The position numbers and the translations under genes are program-made. The notes beneath the pieces were generated by a model, which worked only from the letters and a program-made list of their open reading frames with translations, ran no database searches and was not told where the DNA came from. A stretch of DNA of 64,000 nt, taken from assembly GCA_017455845.1 (NCBI GenBank), contig JAFSYY010000010.1:1-64000 (forward strand), in the 5' to 3' direction. Numbering within the stretch: the stretch's first letter is position 1; every line of letters begins with the position of its first letter. Below are positions 51,576 to 59,723 of this stretch, piece after piece. This DNA comes from Prevotella sp. (GTDB lineage Bacteria > Bacteroidota > Bacteroidia > Bacteroidales > Bacteroidaceae).

Positions 51576-52667
51576 ATGAAAACAATAAAGACCATCATGG
51601 GGCTGGCCACTGCTGCCCTTACAATGACTGCATGCAGTTCAAACAGTTTTAAAGTGAAAGGCGTAGCCGAAGGTTTTGACGAAGGCGACACGCTACTAGT
51701 GATGAACGACTCACCCGTTCCCCTTGATACCATCATCATCAAGGACGGTAAGTTTGAATGGGCGGGCGAGGTGGACTCCGTGTTCGTATGCTCCGTCATC
51801 TCTACCAATAAAATGGCCTCTGCCATGTTCTTCCGTGAGCCGGGCACCATCAACCTGCTGCTCTCTGCCACTGGCAAGTCCGAGGTGTCGGGCACCAAAG
51901 CCAACGATGCCCTTCAAGAACTCAACAACGTGCAACTGCAATTCCAGCAGAAAGCAGAGTCGCTGGTGTCAAAACTCTATGCCGACACTCTGGAGGAGGC
52001 ACAGAAGAAAGACATCTATTCCCAATATGAAGCCCTGCAAAAAGAGATGGGACAGAGTTTTGCCGACATGGCAAAGAAAAACACCGACAACGAACTAGGC
52101 TATTTCCTGCTTACACAACTGGCCTATAGCGATGTCTTTACGAAGGACGACCTGAACGCTACTATTGCCAAACTCCCTGCCGAATACCAGCAGCGTCAGG
52201 CCATCAAGGATATTCAGAAGATGCTCGAAGCATCATTCTCAACAGAAGAAGGCGACCGCATCAAGGACTTCAAGATGCAGTCGCCCGAGGGCAATGAGGT
52301 GAATATCATGGACTTTGTGAAAGCAAACAAGATTACCGTGCTCGACTTCTGGGCCTCGTGGTGCCAGCCTTGCAGGGAAGAGATGCCTGTCATGAAACAG
52401 ATACTGGCCGACAACCAGGTCAAAGGCTTTGGCATTGTTGGCATCTCGCTTGACGACAACATGGAGGCATGGACGGCATGCATACAGGAACTGGAACTCT
52501 CGTGGCCTCAGATGAGCGACCTGCAGGGAGGCATGTCGACCGTGGCCCGCAGTTTCGGCGTGCAGGCCATACCATTTACCGCTGTGGTTGACCAGAACGG
52601 AAAGATACTGAGGAAAGGGCTGCGCGGTGAGGAACTCGCACAGTTTGTTGCCGAGCAGTTGAAATAA
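51576..52667 (+). CDS. TlpA-like thioredoxin lipoprotein with DUF4369-type N-terminus
   Basis: The 363-residue protein is a lipoprotein (lipid on C20, ALTMTAC). Residues 25-130 form a DUF4369-like beta domain (FKVKGVAEGFDEGDTLLV). A helical linker follows, then a thioredoxin domain (about 230-363) with LDFWASWCQPCREEMP, the redox pair C263 and C266. Such proteins act in the periplasm as disulfide reductases. Substrate is unknown. Confidence 0.9.
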   Translation: MKTIKTIMGLATAALTMTACSSNSFKVKGVAEGFDEGDTLLVMNDSPVPLDTIIIKDGKFEWAGEVDSVFVCSVISTNKMASAMFFREPGTINLLLSATGKSEVSGTKANDALQELNNVQLQFQQKAESLVSKLYADTLEEAQKKDIYSQYEALQKEMGQSFADMAKKNTDNELGYFLLTQLAYSDVFTKDDLNATIAKLPAEYQQRQAIKDIQKMLEASFSTEEGDRIKDFKMQSPEGNEVNIMDFVKANKITVLDFWASWCQPCREEMPVMKQILADNQVKGFGIVGISLDDNMEAWTACIQELELSWPQMSDLQGGMSTVARSFGVQAIPFTAVVDQNGKILRKGLRGEELAQFVAEQLK

Positions 52668-52689
52668 CTATTCGGACGCAACGATAAAA

Positions 52690-52747
52690 AAATAAAAATG
52701 AAAAATCACACACACTGGCGGGCAGCCAAACGCTGTTCCGCCAGTGT
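52690..52747 (-). terminator. Terminator overlapping the queF 3' end
   Basis: Minus strand ACACTGGCGG (52747-52738) pairs with CCGCCAGTGT (52721-52712), followed after 5 nt by a T-rich stretch. Most of the hairpin is coding: the last queF residues (AARQCV) come from it. Confidence 0.7.
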
Positions 52748-53170
52748 TTCGTATTTAGTACCTGGCCGGCCGTAGTTGGCGTATGGATAGATGCTGATGC
52801 CGCCCCTTGGGGTAAAGAGTCCTGTTACCTCTATATACTTTGGCTCCATCAGACGCACCAGGTCTTTCATGATGATGTTCACACAGTCCTCATGAAAATC
52901 ACCATGGTTACGGAACGAGAAGAGATAAAGTTTCAGGCTCTTAGACTCTACCATGCGCTCGCCGGGAATGTACATGATCTTTATCTCTGCGAAGTCTGGC
53001 TGGCCCGTGATGGGACACAGGGACGTAAACTCGGGACAGTTGAACTGTACCCAATAGTCGTTTTCCAGATGTTTATTCTGAAAAGTTTCCAGCACCTCAG
53101 GGGCATAGTCATCCCTGTATTCTGTCTTTTTCCCTAGTGCCTGAAGGCCTTCGGTATCCCTTGAATTCAT
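52706..53170 (-). CDS. queF: NADPH-dependent 7-cyano-7-deazaguanine reductase
   Basis: The 154-residue enzyme reduces preQ0 to preQ1 in queuosine synthesis. [13 protein letters not shown] holds the catalytic C52 and D59, and the QueF NADPH motif [20 protein letters not shown] follows. Length is that of the short YkvM-type class. It is last of a five-gene minus-strand run and ends within its own terminator. No preQ1 riboswitch is present, as expected for an operon-internal gene. Confidence 0.95.
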   Translation of the reverse strand: MNSRDTEGLQALGKKTEYRDDYAPEVLETFQNKHLENDYWVQFNCPEFTSLCPITGQPDFAEIKIMYIPGERMVESKSLKLYLFSFRNHGDFHEDCVNIIMKDLVRLMEPKYIEVTGLFTPRGGISIYPYANYGRPGTKYETLAEQRLAARQCV

Positions 53171-53174
53171 TGTT

Positions 53175-54302
53175 CTAATACTTAAAGGTATATGTTACGG
53201 TTTTATTGCCTCGCTTCACTGTCATAGTATTCACGCTCTTGTCGCTGTTCAGTTGAGTAACAACCTCAATGTTGCCATCATTGGATTTGGCTGCGGTAAT
53301 GATACTGGTACTGCGTGTATACCGATAGAGCGACAGGAGAGCAAAAGGATTATAGTCAGCAAATCCGAAAATCAACTGGTTGACATCCACAGACTGACAG
53401 CGGTTGTCGTCAGCACCGTATTCCAGTTTCAGTTTTTCCACGACACGCGTCTGGTCGTTATTCCACTGGCGAACATAACAGAGGCTGTCGGCCAGGTGCA
53501 GGCTGTCGGGCGAGAGGTTTTGCCCGTTAGGATGTCTTTCACCGGCCAGCAGATATGAATAAGCCTGCATGCCACGGCTGCCCTTGGCAATGAAATTGAA
53601 AGCATAGTTATACGACACGGGCATGCCATTGGGATAATGCTGAGAAGAATAGCCAATGGTGTCGGTGACATTCTGCATGTAGACGGGTTGCAGACTATTG
53701 TCTGTTTGGGCCGTAAGTATCGAGCCCTTATTGTTGACGGATATTGTTCCGGCATGCTCATCGTAGGAGATGGTCAGATAATCCACCTGCGTGTCTTCCG
53801 CATCCATCAAGGCATACTTCACCGGACGATCGTTCTGATCGTACTCTATGGTGGCTATATAACCGTCGCTCGACTCGATGCTCTTCACCAAGGATGCATT
53901 ACCTAAGGAGCCGTCGCCACGTGTGGCCGTCTGGCTTAACTGCCAATTAACGGTGGCTTCGGAGTGCTCGGTATCGTAGATGGCAAATCTGGCCACACGC
54001 TCATGCCCTGTCTGGTTCTTCTGAATCTGTATTCCCAACATATAGTATGTGCCACCGACACCCTCCATGCCTTTAATGGCACACCATTCCGCCCCAGCCT
54101 GAGGGGAAATCTGCCATGGGCCGAGACTCTGCACGTAGAGTGAATCGCTGGTACTGTTGGCATAGAGCACCTTGCTTTTCACGGCAAGGACTTCAAAGCC
54201 AGCGCTATAATTATTCTTGTCGTCAACACACGACACCGTCATGGCTGCAAGCAGCAATGCAGTGGACAACACTTTAACACTATTATGTATTCCTTTCTTC
54301 AT
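53175..54302 (-). CDS. Lipoprotein, BACON/DUF4595-like
   Basis: The 375-residue lipoprotein has its lipobox at VSC, lipid on C25. Residues 30-125 look like a BACON-type beta-sandwich ([49 protein letters not shown]). The rest alternates strands in RHS-like hairpins ([30 protein letters not shown]), resembling the DUF4595 group. It lies 4 nt before queF and 23 nt after the S4 gene. Role unknown; surface or periplasmic location is likely. Confidence 0.7.
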   Translation of the reverse strand: MKKGIHNSVKVLSTALLLAAMTVSCVDDKNNYSAGFEVLAVKSKVLYANSTSDSLYVQSLGPWQISPQAGAEWCAIKGMEGVGGTYYMLGIQIQKNQTGHERVARFAIYDTEHSEATVNWQLSQTATRGDGSLGNASLVKSIESSDGYIATIEYDQNDRPVKYALMDAEDTQVDYLTISYDEHAGTISVNNKGSILTAQTDNSLQPVYMQNVTDTIGYSSQHYPNGMPVSYNYAFNFIAKGSRGMQAYSYLLAGERHPNGQNLSPDSLHLADSLCYVRQWNNDQTRVVEKLKLEYGADDNRCQSVDVNQLIFGFADYNPFALLSLYRYTRSTSIITAAKSNDGNIEVVTQLNSDKSVNTMTVKRGNKTVTYTFKY

Positions 54303-54325
54303 CTCCCTGTTTCTCCTTATTATAT

Positions 54326-54703
54326 TTAGTCTAATTCCAAAAATGCATCTATGGCACGGCGTTCTTTCTTGGTGGGTCTTCCAGTGCCGCGAGCACGGTC
54401 AATAAAACCGCTGATACGGTTCATCTCCAGCAGTTCATACTGATCTGCGGGCGTAACGTTCTCGTAAATCTCTGGAAGCAACTTTGCCCCTACCCTCTGC
54501 TCTATAGGTTTGAGCAAACGAAACGAATAGGTGACGGGCGGTTTCCTGACACTGATCACATCGCCTTCCTTGACCATTCTCGACGGTTTCACGTTGACAT
54601 CGTTGACCGACACGCGCCCATTTTTACATGCATCGGCAGCAATGGTACGGGTCTTGAATATGCGGGCTGCCCAAAGCCATTTATCTATACGTGCTTCATT
54701 CAT
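54326..54703 (-). CDS. S4-domain RNA-binding protein, Hsp15-like
   Basis: The 125-residue protein begins with the S4 signature RIDKWLWAARIFKTRTIAADACKNGRVSVND (here broken by residue 5-35 only for reference), as in heat-shock protein 15 (HslR), which binds stalled 50S subunits carrying nascent chains. The C-terminus is basic (RGTGRPTKKERRAID). It follows pth, another ribosome-rescue gene. The start codon abuts the TTTGCTACCGC end of a repeat element with no gap. Confidence 0.88.
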   Translation of the reverse strand: MNEARIDKWLWAARIFKTRTIAADACKNGRVSVNDVNVKPSRMVKEGDVISVRKPPVTYSFRLLKPIEQRVGAKLLPEIYENVTPADQYELLEMNRISGFIDRARGTGRPTKKERRAIDAFLELD

Positions 54704-54797
54704 GCGGTAGCAAATTATTCACTCTTCATTCTTCACTCTTCATTCTTCACTCTTAACTCTTAACTCTTCACTCTTAACTCTTCACTAGCGCAGCGCT
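54704..54797 (-). repeat. GTGAAGA heptad element with defined ends, copy 3
   Basis: On the minus strand: left end AGCGCTGCGCTAGTGAA (54797-54781, holding the last codons and stop region of pth), about ten heptads of GTGAAGA, GTTAAGA and ATGAAGA, then ATTTGCTACCGC directly followed by ATG of the S4 gene. Confidence 0.88.
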
Positions 54798-55364
54798 TTT
54801 CCCCAGTTTATTATACTGGTTCATGGTCACGTCGATGCCAGCGAGCACGAAACTGCGTATCATCTCTACGGCCATGTCGATTCTTGGCTGCAAAGTCTTC
54901 AACTCTTCATCGCTATATCGACCCAGCACCCAGTCTATCTGGCCGCCTTGCGGATAGTCGTTGCCAATACCCATACGCAGGCGGGCATAGTTCTGGCCTA
55001 TCAACTGCTGGATGTGCCCCAGACCGTTATGGCCGCCGTTAGAGCCGCTGGCCTTCAGACGGAAGGCACCAAGGGGCAAGGCAACATCGTCGGAGATGAC
55101 CAACAGCCGCTGCTGGTCTATATTCTCCTGATTGAGCCAATAGCGCACGGCATTGCCGCTGAGGTTCATGAAGGTGGACGGTTTCAGCAGAAACACCTTC
55201 CGCCCTTTTATTGATGTCTCGGCGAGGAATCCGTAGCGACGGTCACTGAAAACGATATTGGACGCTTTAGCAAAAGCGTCCAACACCATAAAACCTGTAT
55301 TGTGGCGGGTCTGTTCGTATTCTGTGCCTACGTTGCCCAAGCCAACAATGAGATATTTGTCCAT
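54774..55364 (-). CDS. pth: Peptidyl-tRNA hydrolase
   Basis: The 196-residue enzyme frees tRNA from stalled peptidyl-tRNA. GLGNVG (8-13), [11 protein letters not shown] with catalytic H21, a mid-protein [11 protein letters not shown] motif, DDVALP with its aspartate, and GSNGGHNGL are all present. The C-terminal residues SAALVKS and the TAA stop derive from the left end and first heptads of a repeat element, so the native tail after NKLGK was probably replaced. It lies between rplY and the S4 gene. Confidence 0.95.
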   Translation of the reverse strand: MDKYLIVGLGNVGTEYEQTRHNTGFMVLDAFAKASNIVFSDRRYGFLAETSIKGRKVFLLKPSTFMNLSGNAVRYWLNQENIDQQRLLVISDDVALPLGAFRLKASGSNGGHNGLGHIQQLIGQNYARLRMGIGNDYPQGGQIDWVLGRYSDEELKTLQPRIDMAVEMIRSFVLAGIDVTMNQYNKLGKSAALVKS

Positions 55365-55402
55365 TTTTATTGCTATAATAAAAGCAACTGTGCGCCTAGA
55401 AA

Positions 55403-55996
55403 TTATTCAGCAGCGGCAGCAGCAGCCTTCGAAGCACGAGTCTCCTTGACCGAGCAAACCACCACCTGAGCAGGCGTAGCCAGTTTCAGACCTTCAAAGT
55501 TCAACTCACCCACCTTGATAGCCTTGCCGAGTCCAAGGTTGGTAACATCGATGTTCAGAATCTCAGGAATCTGCTTATAAGTAGCGGTGACATCAATCTT
55601 ACGGACAGAGAGATTCAGTTTACCACCATCGCGCACACCCTGGGCCAGACCGTTCAGTTGTACGGGAATACCTACGGTAATCTCCTTTGTCTCGTTCACC
55701 TCAAAGAAGTCGGCATGCAGCAGGGCATCCGTAGTGGGATGGAACTGCAGTTCCTTGATGACGGCCTTGCGCTCCTTGCCACCGATAACAATGTTGACCA
55801 CGTAGACATGAGGCGTATAGACAGCCTTACGCAGTTCGGCAAACGGAACCACGAAAGCATCTGCTACGGGCAGACCCTTCTGATCCTTCTTCTCACCATA
55901 GATGTTACAGGGCACCAAGCCCTCTTTGCGAATCATCTTTGAAGCCTTCTTGCCAGTAGTCTCACGCATCTGGCCATTGATTGTAATTTCTCTCAT
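55403..55996 (-). CDS. rplY: 50S ribosomal protein L25/Ctc
   Basis: The 197-residue protein has the 5S-rRNA-binding L25 domain (1-95, with [20 protein letters not shown]) and the C-terminal Ctc/TL5 beta domain ([21 protein letters not shown]). The alanine-rich end ([10 protein letters not shown]) is common in this branch. It leads the minus-strand run rplY-pth-S4-lipoprotein-queF, a mainly translation-linked set. Confidence 0.96.
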   Translation of the reverse strand: MREITINGQMRETTGKKASKMIRKEGLVPCNIYGEKKDQKGLPVADAFVVPFAELRKAVYTPHVYVVNIVIGGKERKAVIKELQFHPTTDALLHADFFEVNETKEITVGIPVQLNGLAQGVRDGGKLNLSVRKIDVTATYKQIPEILNIDVTNLGLGKAIKVGELNFEGLKLATPAQVVVCSVKETRASKAAAAAAE

Positions 55997-56077
55997 AACG
56001 TTTGTGTTACTCTAAATTAAGTTGTTTGACATAAATAATACTTGACTTAATTCGCCATCACACGAAAAAAGCGGGTG

Positions 56078-56085
56078 CAAAGGTA
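56078..56085 (-). promoter_or_regulatory. Promoter -7 element of rplY
   Basis: Minus strand TACCTTTG, giving a leader of about 75 nt. No TTTG is clear at -33. Confidence 0.6.
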
Positions 56086-56094
56086 CAAAAATTT

Positions 56095-56122
56095 TATGAA
56101 TAATGAATTACGAATCATGATT
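56095..56122. repeat. Heptad repeat (AATGAAT type)
   Basis: Four 7-bp units (TATGAAT, AATGAAT, TACGAAT, CATGATT) lie in the divergent promoter region between rplY and nusB. Confidence 0.65.
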
Positions 56123-56145
56123 TTTTTCAAAAAAAATGTGTTTTT

Positions 56146-56177
56146 CTTGTATAATAGCGGGAAAATGCCTAAATTTG
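56146..56177 (+). promoter_or_regulatory. Promoter of the nusB operon
   Basis: CTTG at 56146-56149 (one mismatch to TTTG) and TAAATTTG at 56170-56177 are 20 nt apart, 24 nt before the nusB ATG. Confidence 0.65.
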
Positions 56178-56201
56178 CATCCGATTTAAACATCATGATG
56201 T

Positions 56202-57146
56202 ATGATAAATAGAGAAATCATTAGAATCAAGATTGTTCAGTTAACCTACGCCTATTATCAAAACGGCAACAAGAACATTGATACGGCAGAGAAGGAACTG
56301 TTCTTCAGTCTTTCCAAGTCCTACGACCTCTACAACCACTTGCTGGCACTCATCGTTGCCATCACCAAAGAGGCACGCCGCCGACTGGAAGTGCTGCAGG
56401 CCAAGGCTAAACGAGAAGGCACTGAGGAGCCTTCACAGAAGTTTGCCTACAACCGCTTCGCCCTGCAACTGGAAAGCAACCGCCAACTGGCAGATTTTAT
56501 GGAAACGCAGAAACGCACCTGGTCCGACTATCCAGAGTTCGTAGGAAAACTCTTCGAACAGATAGAGCAGAGCCAGATGTACAAAGACTATCTGGCAGAC
56601 AGCGAGGACAACTATGCTGCCGACCGTGAACTGTGGCGACGTATCTACCGTACGCTGATACAGGAAAACGACGACCTCGACGCACTGCTGGAAGAGCAGA
56701 GCCTCTACTGGAACGACGACAAGGAGGTGGTAGACACCTTTGTGCTGAAGACCATCAAGCGCTTCGACGAGAAAAACGGCGACAAGCAGGAACTGCTGCC
56801 CGAATACGACTCGGAGGAAGAGCGCGACTATGCCCGTAAACTGTTTCGTGCCACCATTCTCAATGCCGACGACTATCAGCACATGATGACTGAGGCATCA
56901 CGCAACTGGGACTTCTCACGTCTGGCCTACATGGATGTCATCATCATGCAGATTGCCATTGCCGAGATGCTCACCTTCCCCAGCATTCCCATCAGCGTCA
57001 CCATCAACGAGTTTGTAGAACTGGCCAAGATCTATTCCACCCCGCGCAGCGGTGCCTATATCAACGGCATGCTGGATGCCATTGCCCACCACCTGATAGA
57101 CACCGGCCGGCTGATGAAACACATGGAAAAAAACAATAACACATAA
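56202..57146 (+). CDS. nusB: Transcription antitermination factor NusB
   Basis: The 314-residue protein is the long Bacteroidetes form. The start (MINREIIRIKIVQLTYAYYQ) and the C-terminal NusB fold (ILNADDYQHMMTEASRNWD, then DVIIMQIAIAEML and PISVTINEFVELAKIYSTPRSG-type helices) are the family core; the central helical part is extended compared with the 140-residue E. coli protein. It binds boxA RNA with NusE/S10 to support rRNA transcription. yajC follows. Confidence 0.93.
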   Translation: MINREIIRIKIVQLTYAYYQNGNKNIDTAEKELFFSLSKSYDLYNHLLALIVAITKEARRRLEVLQAKAKREGTEEPSQKFAYNRFALQLESNRQLADFMETQKRTWSDYPEFVGKLFEQIEQSQMYKDYLADSEDNYAADRELWRRIYRTLIQENDDLDALLEEQSLYWNDDKEVVDTFVLKTIKRFDEKNGDKQELLPEYDSEEERDYARKLFRATILNADDYQHMMTEASRNWDFSRLAYMDVIIMQIAIAEMLTFPSIPISVTINEFVELAKIYSTPRSGAYINGMLDAIAHHLIDTGRLMKHMEKNNNT

Positions 57147-57179
57147 TAATTTAAACACTACAGACAACAAACTGAGATT

Positions 57180-57503
57180 ATGATTAATTTTGTATTACAA
57201 GCAGCAGGACCCAATGGCGGCAACGGCATGATGATGACACTCATCATGTTTGGCGCTATCTTTGCCATCATGTATTTCTTTATGATCCGCCCGCAACAGA
57301 AGCAACGCAAGGAAATCCAGAAGTTCCAGAACGAACTGCAGGAAGGTACTCAAGTGGTTACTGGCGGCGGCATCTATGGCACTGTAAAAAGCATCGACCT
57401 GGCCAAGAATACCGTCGATGTAAAGATTGCACGCGATGTGGTCATCACCGTCGACAAGGGTTACGTGTTCAAAGATATGGCCAGCACAACCATGCAGAAA
57501 TAA
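57180..57503 (+). CDS. yajC: Preprotein translocase subunit YajC
   Basis: The 107-residue protein has one N-terminal span (MMMTLIMFGAIFAIMYFFMI), the RPQQKQRKE motif and a small cytosolic beta domain (GTQVVTGGGIYGTVKSID). It associates with SecDF. The nusB-yajC-ybbR-coaE order is common in Bacteroidales. Confidence 0.95.
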   Translation: MINFVLQAAGPNGGNGMMMTLIMFGAIFAIMYFFMIRPQQKQRKEIQKFQNELQEGTQVVTGGGIYGTVKSIDLAKNTVDVKIARDVVITVDKGYVFKDMASTTMQK

Positions 57504-57505
57504 CT

Positions 57506-57533
57506 GAACTGTGCATTGTGAACTGTGAATTTT
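57506..57533. repeat. Heptad repeat (GAACTGT type) containing the ybbR start codon
   Basis: Four 7-bp units (GAACTGT, GCATTGT, GAACTGT, GAATTTT). The GTG start codon of the next gene (57525-57527) is formed across the last two units. Confidence 0.8.
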
Positions 57534-58520
57534 AGCCTTATTGATTTTTTCAGCACCATCAGACATTTCCTGCTCAGCAAAGCGAACAGGGAATTTCTGA
57601 TTTTTATTGCCTTCCTCGCTCTCGCAGGAGTATTCTGGTTGATGCTCACGCTCAACGAGACCTACGAGCATGAGGTAAAAGTTGCTGTGCGCTACGTCAA
57701 TATTCCGAAGAACACTGTTCTCACATCGCCATCCACTGACAGCGTACGCGTGGTGGTCAATGACAAGGGATTCAACCTGCTGGGCATCTTCCTCAACCAC
57801 GACAATGCCTCTGCCCCCGTAGACATCGACTTCCATAAATATGCCGGCACAGGCGGCACTGGCACCGTATCCCTTAACGACCTGCAGCGACTCGTAGAGC
57901 ATCACCTACCTGCATCGTCAAAGATTATAAGCATGAAAACCGAGAGGCTGGTGTTCTATTATAATAATGGTGAAAGGAAAAAAGTACCCGTCAGGTATCA
58001 CGGCAACGTCACGCCAGACAAGTTGTACTTTGTGGCAGATACCATCATAAGCCCCGACAGCGTAACCATCTATGCCTCACAAAAGGTGCTCGACAGTATC
58101 AAGTATGTAAATACCGAGGCTGCAAACTTCTCCAGTTTCCACGACACACTTGTTGCCAGCGCCATGTTGCAAAAGCATACTGGCGTGAAGATGGTGCCAG
58201 AGAAAGTAACACTTACCTTCTATACCGATATCCTTACAGAGGAGACGGTGCAAGGCGTTCCCATTGTAGGCATCAACATGCCGGCCGGCAAAGTGTTGCG
58301 CACGTTCCCCTCCAAGGTGCCGGTACGCATCGTCACGGGCATGAAGCACTACCGTTCTCTCTCTCCCCAGGATTTCGTGATAGCGGCCGACTATAACACT
58401 TTCAGCCGTAATTCTTCGTCGAAATGCACCATCAGCCTTCGAAGCAAGCCAGAAGGCATCATGAAGGCCACACTGGAAGTCACCCAAGTAGACTACCTGA
58501 TAGAAGAACTGCACCCATGA
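57525..58520 (+). CDS. YbbR-like domain protein
   Basis: The 331-residue protein has one N-terminal span (FLIFIAFLALAGVFWLMLTL, about 25-44) and periplasmic YbbR-like beta repeats (VKVAVRYVNIPKNTV, VPVRYHGNVTPDKLYFV, VPVRIVTGMKHYRSL). The start is GTG; the next in-frame ATG lies within the membrane span and would destroy it. That GTG is supplied by a heptad array. Its TGA overlaps the coaE ATG. Confidence 0.87.
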   Translation: MNFSLIDFFSTIRHFLLSKANREFLIFIAFLALAGVFWLMLTLNETYEHEVKVAVRYVNIPKNTVLTSPSTDSVRVVVNDKGFNLLGIFLNHDNASAPVDIDFHKYAGTGGTGTVSLNDLQRLVEHHLPASSKIISMKTERLVFYYNNGERKKVPVRYHGNVTPDKLYFVADTIISPDSVTIYASQKVLDSIKYVNTEAANFSSFHDTLVASAMLQKHTGVKMVPEKVTLTFYTDILTEETVQGVPIVGINMPAGKVLRTFPSKVPVRIVTGMKHYRSLSPQDFVIAADYNTFSRNSSSKCTISLRSKPEGIMKATLEVTQVDYLIEELHP

Positions 58521-59092
58521 AGATTGCAATAACAGGAGGCATTGGCAGCGGCAAGAGTTATGTATGCCGTCTGCTCAACCAGCGAGGCATTGAGATTTAC
58601 GACTGCGACGCAGCCGCCAAACGACTTATGCGCGACTCCCTCAGCCTGCGCCGACAACTCACAGCACTCATCGGCATGGAGGCATACACCGCGGAAGGCT
58701 TGCTCAACAAGGCTGCCGTAGCACAGTTTCTTCTGCAGTCCGACACTAACGCCAAGGCCATAGACAGCATCGTACACCCCGCCGTGGCAGCCGACTTCAG
58801 ACAGAGCGGCATGCAGTGGATGGAGTGCGCCATACTGTTTGAGTCGGGATTCGACAGTCTGGTAGACTGTGCCATCGTCGTCACGGCGCCTGAAGATATT
58901 CGCATAAAGCGCATCATGCAGCGCGACGGCATCACCGCCGCAAAAGCCCGTGAATGGCTCTCGCGGCAATGGCCGCAGGACAAGGTGCGCCTGCTTGCCG
59001 ACTACGAAATCGTTAACGACGGCACTACCAACCTTGGACAGCAAATAGACAAGACATTAAAATTGATAGGCCCAAATTTCGATATATCGTAA
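58517..59092 (+). CDS. coaE: Dephospho-CoA kinase
   Basis: The 191-residue P-loop kinase does the last step of coenzyme A synthesis. Walker A GGIGSGKS is at 7-14, DCDAAAKRLM at 33-42 and an IVHPAV motif near 91. The ATG overlaps the ybbR stop (ATGA); a longer frame from 58424 lies inside ybbR and is rejected. Its last codons merge into a short AT-rich TATCGTA-type repeat around the stop. Confidence 0.95.
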   Translation: MKIAITGGIGSGKSYVCRLLNQRGIEIYDCDAAAKRLMRDSLSLRRQLTALIGMEAYTAEGLLNKAAVAQFLLQSDTNAKAIDSIVHPAVAADFRQSGMQWMECAILFESGFDSLVDCAIVVTAPEDIRIKRIMQRDGITAAKAREWLSRQWPQDKVRLLADYEIVNDGTTNLGQQIDKTLKLIGPNFDIS

Positions 59093-59156
59093 TATCGATA
59101 TACCGTTAGGCCGAAAGAAATAACCAAACAAAGAAAAATAAAAAAACAAAGAAAAA

Positions 59157-59633
59157 ATGCAACAGACCATTTTAGCCATCGCCGGAAAGCCCGGCCTTTT
59201 CAAACTCGTTTCTCGCGGTAAGAACAATCTCATTGTCGAGGCCCTTGATGCCACGCACCGCCGTCAGCCTGCCTTTGGCTCCGACCGCATCACCTCTCTG
59301 GCCGACATCGCCATGTTTACCGACACCGACGACATTCCCCTGATGGATGTGCTCGACAGCCTCAAGACCCTGGAAGGAGGGAAGAAGTCGGCCATCGACC
59401 CGAAGAAGGCCAGCGGCGACGAACTGCGTGAATACTTTGCCAAGGTGCTTCCCAACTTCGACCGTGAACGCGTTCATGGCAGCGACATCAAGAAACTCAT
59501 TCAGTGGTACAATATCCTCATTGAAAACAACATCACCGACTTTAAGGAAGAGATGAAGCCTACCGAGGGTGACAACATTGACGACCGCAAAGAAAAGGAA
59601 GCAGAAAAAGATGAGAAAAAGGTAGCAAAATAA
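59157..59633 (+). CDS. DUF5606 family protein
   Basis: The 158-residue protein matches the Bacteroidetes DUF5606 family: a beta-rich N-terminal half (ILAIAGKPGLFKLVSRGKNN, LIVEALDATHRRQP), then SLADIAMFTDTDDIPLMDVL and a helical middle, with an acidic/basic tail (DDRKEKEAEKDEKKVAK). Small and cytosolic; function unknown. The next gene continues in the same reading frame after the TAA at 59631. Confidence 0.82.
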   Translation: MQQTILAIAGKPGLFKLVSRGKNNLIVEALDATHRRQPAFGSDRITSLADIAMFTDTDDIPLMDVLDSLKTLEGGKKSAIDPKKASGDELREYFAKVLPNFDRERVHGSDIKKLIQWYNILIENNITDFKEEMKPTEGDNIDDRKEKEAEKDEKKVAK

Positions 59634-59723
59634 CAGAATACGCTATATATAATCACCATACTCGCCTATTTCTCAGTCCTTCTTGCTATCAGTCACCTGA
59701 CGGGCAAGAAGACAGACAATGAG

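Noticed and set aside
52706..53200. preQ1 riboswitch for queF
   Set aside because: queF starts 4 nt after the preceding gene in the same operon; no leader exists.
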